Source: Holothuria scabra (taxonomy: Eukaryota; Echinodermata; Holothuroidea; Aspidochirotida; Holothuriidae). Taken from it: DNA of 64,000 nucleotides. A program made the position numbers and the translations under genes. A model generated the notes under the pieces. It made no database searches and was not told the origin of the DNA. It saw only the letters and a program-made list of their open reading frames with translations. This document shows positions 58,772-64,000 of the stretch, piece by piece. Within the stretch, counting starts at the first letter, position 1, and the number at the start of each line of letters is the position of its first letter. Location: assembly GCA_037179385.1 (NCBI GenBank), contig CM074188.1:24507318-24571317 (forward strand), written 5' to 3'.

Positions 58772-60224
58772 CTCCCCCTTAGCAACAGTGGGCATGCACG
58801 GGACCCCTTTGGTTGAGGCTTAGAAGATTTGTAGAAGATACGGGAACCTGTCTGAATCCCCACTGTTTTCTGCTGTTCGATGTAACCTAAATACTCCGTA
58901 ATTTGTCATCCATGATAGATTCTGAAATAAAAGTTTCGGGGAAGATAATGTGCCACGATATAGCCTAGTCTCGATCGCCACTCGCCATTATGACTGGTAT
59001 GATGATATCCATGCAGAAAGACATTCCAGTCCAGAATCATGAAATTTCAAAATGATAGTAGTAAATTACAACACCATCATGTGGCCACATTAATTCCCTA
59101 ATTCCTAGACCTACATTACCTCAATTTTCAATAACTCTACTCACCCATTTTGATCGTCCTTCGTCTCCGCCGTATTCCTCACAATCCGCCTTACGGTTTG
59201 TCTCGGTATCGTACTCATAGCTGCATTCATGTGCATTTCTATTTAGTCTACACAAACAAATCTTACTACTTTGTTAGAAGTTCTCAGACTCAGTCAGAAA
59301 CGAAAAAATCAAAGATTCACTCTTACAATCTAATCCATTACACACAAGTCTGAGTTTCTTCATACAAACAATCGAGATAACCTTTCAAAGACACAGTTAG
59401 AATGAAGAAACGTTAAACCCCGGTCCAAGCAGTCTTATAATCCCTAGTAACTGGTTATAAACTCAAAGAAGCATTTTGGCTGTTGCTCTTTCTTCTTAAT
59501 TTACGATAAAGTTTATTCTTTTCCTTGTTTAATTTCCTGAACTTTTCACAGGACACAACGCAATGCCTATACTGGTTGCTCTGTATAACAAAACGCTTGT
59601 CCTGCGTTTGTGTGTTTATTATCACGGTCGATCATCTATCTGCCTGCAGCCAACAACGTTATAAACGTTGGTTGCCTTTTAATGTGAACATCCTGTTTCT
59701 GTTCCGGGAAGGTACATTGCAATATTATACCAGGGAATTATTATACACCACGGAAATCTATGCGTCCATTATCTCTCGTGCCAGCTGTGACTTGGGGAGC
59801 AGGAGTGTGCCCCGGGGTGATTTAGGACCAAAACATCTGCGGCAACTTATCAGCCAACAATGAACACTAATGAAGTGAGCGATGAAAGCGAAGGACATGT
59901 TTGAGATATTACATGGTATTGAAAAGTGAAACTTAACATTTCTTCACTAATGGAATGCACTTTGTTGTCAACAAAATACCAACCTTTACTTCAAAGTGTT
60001 GAAAAACTCATGTTTCAGTCAACGCAGTTGATGTGACTTCTAAATTAATTTCATTTTATCGGCAAATCGAAACGATGCATTTCTACGGAGAAATTATTAC
60101 CATGTATTGTATAGACCGCAGATTTTTATCCATAAAAATTTTTTACTCCCTCCGTAATAAGATTTGCAATTTTGCTATTTCGGGAATATGGTTCCTCCCT
60201 GTTAGAGAGTCATATCCATTCCTA
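58772..60224. other. Intergenic, nothing recognised
   Basis: Between a hAT-like element and the LINE 3' end. A 112-codon plus-strand frame at 59525-59863 has no recognisable motif. Confidence 0.45.
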
Positions 60225-61395
60225 GTTTCGTTTCGTTTATTTGTTTTTTCTCTTTTTCATAAGAAATACAAAATAGAACAAACTTAGATTCTTAACAATT
60301 GACAAAAGAGAAAGGAAGTAGTCTAAAAAGCCTAAAAGAAGATCCACTCCCCAAAAAGCAAAACAATATTTAAGAAATGAAAAAAAAAAGAAAGAGAAAA
60401 GAAATGTCATTAATAGAATACAAGTAAATAGCGAAACAACATTGTGCAACTATTTAAAACATACCTAAACATCTTTAACAATAGCTCTTAAAACAATGAT
60501 TACTAAGATTGTGTTTAAATGAATAAGGTGAAGGGTGATGTTTTATAGCATTTGGCAGAGAATTCCAAATAGTATTAGCTCGATAACGTAAGCACTGTTT
60601 GAAAATATTTGTACGGGGTCGAGATTTATGCATATCACAGGCTTGTCTAGTATTATAGTTATGAACGTCCTTATTGGGGGTAAAATAATTATTAAAAACA
60701 GGAGGGTTGTAACTATTAACAGAACAGTACGCAAACATAGCAATGTGAACATGAATTAGATCAGGGAATTTTAGAATATGGAGAGAAGCAAAAAAGCTTA
60801 CTGGTGTGATCATAAAAAGAAGCGAAACAGACGTGAAGGACTGCTTTCTTTTGGAGGGTAAAAAGTTTCTTGACATGAGAGGATGAGGTACCTGACCATA
60901 CAGTCACACAATAGGTTAGGTGGGGATGGGGGGGGGGGGTATAAAGAACGCAGAACTTGTTTAGGTGGAAAATGCTTTATCTTAGAAAGAATTCCAACAC
61001 CTCGGGCGATTTTAGTTGATATAGCTTTAACGTGATCATTCCATGTTAACCCAGAGTCAATAATTACCCCAAGAAAAGTTGTATTATGAACCCCTTTAAG
61101 ATAATTCCCATCTATTGAAATGTCAAACGGTAAGTTGTTTACAATGCCTTTACTAGTTTAATCAAAAACAATAAAGTTGGTCTTGCTGATATTGAGAGAA
61201 AGTTTATTGGCTGAGAACCATGTGTAAAATTCTTTAAGTTCTTGACAGATGATGTCCTTTAGTAAATTGACATTACGACCAGTGAAGAAAATATAAGTGT
61301 CATCAGCAAACAATATGGTAGAACACTTCTCAGAAACTTGATAAATATCATTGACATAAATAGACTGAACACTCTTTAAAATTATCTGCATTACT
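60225..61395 (-). mobile_element. 5'-truncated LINE, whole insertion
   Basis: The element runs on the minus strand from a truncated 5' border near 61395 to a 3' tail made of short tandem units (CGAAA repeats on the minus strand, seen as tttcgtttcgttt at about 60225-60237 on the plus strand). A simple-repeat 3' end rather than poly(A) is typical of CR1/RTE-like lineages. Target-site duplications were not identified. Confidence 0.7.
60475..61391 (-). pseudogene. Broken non-LTR retrotransposon reverse transcriptase (C-terminal part)
   Basis: The minus strand encodes the end of an RT domain: FADDTYIFF (the A/FADD catalytic box), then LSLNISKTNFIVF, FLGVIIDSGLTWNDHV, LSKIKHF and, after a frame change, a typical LINE tail with HNYNTRQA and TIWNSLP. 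Breaks visible: an in-frame TAA after FIVFD (near 61155) and a frameshift at the poly-G tract near 60930-60940. The upstream part (endonuclease, RT fingers) is absent, so this is a dead 5'-truncated copy of a Jockey/CR1/RTE-like element. Confidence 0.88.
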
Positions 61396-61606
61396 TGTGA
61401 CTAAAACCATTTTTTTTTTATTATTTCTTATTTTTTTTTACTGATCTATTTATTTTTTTATCTTTAGGCAATATCAGCCAGTTCTTTTTATTCAGTGAAG
61501 AATGAAGCCATGCCTGACAGGGCAATGATGATGAAATGGTCTGAAGGCATTGAGTTTGCCAGCCTGGTTAGTACTGATTAAAGAAGGGTTTAAGGTAACA
61601 TGAAGT

Positions 61607-62854
61607 CAGTGGCGTAGCCAAGGGGGGGGGGCTAGGCCCCCATTTTTTCTTCAGCCCCCCCAGATTTTTTTCTTCCTGATAAAGTAATTGAGAAAAAAAT
61701 GTTTGAACGGAAATAAACTTTGAACTATTTCCTTCAAAAACAGTAAATAAATAAAATGTGCAACAATTAAGAAAACATGCATGAATGTGTGTCAAACACA
61801 TCATTGTGCGCACATATGAAATCAAGTAATAAATTTAAATGCCTACTTTCACTGAATTAGACACCGTATATTATCTGAACTGTTGTTTATTGCATTTCAC
61901 TTCGAAGATGAAACGAACTTCTCGACTACAGACTCGAATATGTGACTTTGTTAGGTTAACCCTTTGCCGTTGTTTGGGTCCTTTTGGACCCATGCGGAGA
62001 GCTCGGCTGTCACCCATCTTTGCTGTTTCACGCGGAGCTCGAAACTGCGAGTAGCTACCCGAAAATTCGGCCACAACAACGAGAGAGACAATAGTTTAAG
62101 GTCACGGGGTCAATGGCCTACGGAAGCCGATGCGAGGCGGGCTACGTCCGCTTTTCCGCCCACTCCCGAGGCGCGCAAATATGAACCGATCGGAGCACAA
62201 CGGTAAAGGGTTAATCTAAAATATCTGCACCAGTCGGCTAAAGGGCTATGTGCACACACGCAGAGACAGTGACATCAGCTTTGCAGCAAACACACTCCAC
62301 AGGCTTATTTTAAAACCCTTTCTGCCTATCCGATGGCTGGTTGATTTACTCAGAAAAGGCAATCGTACATTGGAGACCATTCTTACATGGCCATTCCTAT
62401 ACTTTATCATACTTAGGCCTATGTCTTGACTCGCTCCTGCCCATGACAAGTGTCACTGTACATCGATTTTTTCGACAAGTCCTCTATTTACTAGTAGGCA
62501 CTGTCAACAAGGTCCGGATTTCATGTGTTTCCCACATGCTCCATACTTCTGCTTTGCGGTTTAAATATTTTGAGAGATTTTCTCGTAGTGTTTTAATTTT
62601 GACAACGTAATGTACCGATGAATGAACAAATATTGCACCATTTTGCATCTAGACACCACTGAAAACCGGAAAACATTGTTTCTTTGGCAGTATGTAGGCC
62701 TATTTTGAAATTTTTCATCCCCCCTTAAAAGGAAAATCCTAATACATAGGCTCCGCTTAGATAGTCTTGCCACGCCTGACGCTACGAGGTACCAGCCCCC
62801 ACCCCACACTTGTTACCTAGGCCCCCTACAAATTCCGCCCTGGCTACGCCACTT
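61607..62854. mobile_element. Non-autonomous hAT-like DNA transposon with nested MITE
   Basis: 1248 bp with inverted ends CAGTGGCGTAGCCA and TGGCTACGCCACT(T), flanked by a perfect 8-bp duplication catgaagt (61599-61606 and 62855-62862). Its interior is homologous, in reverse orientation, to the element at 57185-58771. A TTAA-flanked MITE sits inside it at 61960-62210. No transposase is encoded. Confidence 0.9.
61960..62210. mobile_element. TTAA-flanked piggyBac-type MITE (nested in hAT element)
   Basis: 251 bp starting CCCTTTGCCGTTGTTTGGG and ending ACAACGGTAAAGGG, with TTAA on both sides (61956-61959 and 62211-62214). CCC-starting ends with TTAA targets are the piggyBac signature. It is more GC-rich than its surroundings. 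A near-identical copy is at 21481-21729. Confidence 0.85.
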
Positions 62855-63410
62855 CATGAAGTTTTGATATCTTAGAGCGGTACTCATCTGAGCATTCTGG
62901 TGAAATTTATATTGAAATCAGAGGCGTGGTTCTCAAGGTATGACCAATAAAGTTGCCTGGCACATTTTCAACTAAAGGTAAACTTGAAGCAAGCATTGCT
63001 ACATTGTATCCTCACATTAATTGACTGTCTTTTGTTTTTCTTTAAACTTGACATCCTATTTTTTCCTTTAACAATCGCATGTTATCAGAATGTGATTGCA
63101 TAAGTGGAATGGGAACTTAACAAATTTTGCATTCCCCACAGGGAGGTCCCATTGCTTTTAACTTTAAGGTCATCACAACAATCTGAAAAAACAACAACAA
63201 ACAAACAAAGGGGGCACATATGGCGTTTGATTTAACCTCTTTTGCCGCTCAAGCTCACTTTAGCAGTTTAGACCATAAATCTAGGAACTTCATTTACTGA
63301 TATCTAGAGAAACAAATGTCCGATTTGAATGGGAATTTCACCCCCGCTGTGTAAATTTGATTCCTCTTTCTCATATGAAAATTAAATTTTTGGTTAAACT
63401 TCCCCTTTAA

Positions 63411-63657
63411 AGGGCAAGAGCAGTCGCCCCAAACTGATTTTGAAGCAACAAAATATCACATTTTTTTATTCTTCTTCCAGGTGTCTTTAATAATATTTTA
63501 GTATTTCAATATTGTTTATTCAATGTAAATCAAGCATCAATTACTCCTAGTAATTTCACATTTGAGGAGAAGAATATTGTCACATGACTCTCATGAGCCA
63601 ATCATGAAACCAGACAGTCTGGTACACTACTTCAGGTTGGGGTGATTGGATTGCCCC
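63411..63657. mobile_element. TTAA MITE family B, copy 3
   Basis: TTAA at 63407-63410, left end AGGGCAAGAGCAGTCGCCCC; right end GGGGTGATTGGATTGCCCC followed by a decayed TTTA. The middle aligns with the other two copies. Confidence 0.76.
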
Positions 63658-64000
63658 TTTAGGCGTTGCCCTTTGAGTACGCATAGCTCCCTTGGGTAAC
63701 CAGGACTCCGTCGCAGAAACTGGAGAGTCTGTGGTCTTTTCGAAGATCTGTCCAACTGAAGGAAGTGGCGACGGCGACACCAAGTGGAGGGGGGGGGGGA
63801 TACAGACATGTTCACCCCTCCTAATCCAATATTTGCAGAGTGCGACTTCAAGAGGTAGAAAAAGCAAACATGAAATCATATTTTAAAGCTGAGTACATGC
63901 AGCTTAGGACATCGGGGATCGAAGTGCCATTTCCATACATCGCCTGGGCGTTACTTAAATAAAAAATCTCTTGTGCGCTCCGCGTCAACCTTTGATAGCG

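Overview
The window is eukaryotic, intron-rich DNA from an animal. Three protein-coding genes are split into short exons with GT-AG borders, separated by kilobases of AT-rich sequence full of small DNA transposons. The gene set (a basigin/neuroplastin-family protein, an HCN pacemaker channel and an LMO2-type LIM-only protein), together with an HCN cyclic-nucleotide pocket like the one I recall for the sea urchin channel, suggests an invertebrate deuterostome, perhaps an echinoderm. The species is not determinable from the sequence alone.

Layout. 1-15.3 kb: no confident gene. It holds tandem and dispersed repeats, MITEs, tRNA-like SINEs and one weak candidate exon at about 11.7-12.1 kb. 15.36-24.66 kb, plus strand: six exons of a basigin-like protein (three Ig domains, a transmembrane segment and a cytoplasmic tail), missing its first exon(s). 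24.7-31.4 kb: 3' UTR and intergenic DNA with several repeats. 31.5-45.0 kb, minus strand: what appears to be a complete eight-exon HCN channel gene of 675 codons plus stop, with N-terminal HCN domain, S1-S6, CIGYG filter, C-linker, CNBD and a short tail. 49.3-50.1 kb, minus strand: two exons encoding both LIM domains of an LMO2-like transcriptional adaptor, with the 5' exon(s) not found. 50-64 kb: repeat-rich DNA with four hAT-like elements or remnants, several TTAA-flanked MITEs and a broken LINE reverse transcriptase.

The exon joins were worked out by phase. Exons 2-6 of the basigin-like gene join to 377 residues. The HCN exons sum to 2028 nt, exactly 676 codons. The two LIM exons share phase 2 borders.

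Most notable: (1) basigin-family and HCN genes are direct neighbours, as human BSG/HCN2 and NPTN/HCN4 are, which points to a linkage older than the vertebrate genome duplications; (2) a dispersed repeat carries near-consensus nuclear-receptor DR1 and DR4 sites; (3) several transposons can be delimited to the base by target-site duplications, including one MITE nested inside another and a TTAA MITE nested inside a hAT element; (4) a palindromic 30-bp motif recurs in hAT-type elements and remnants across the window.
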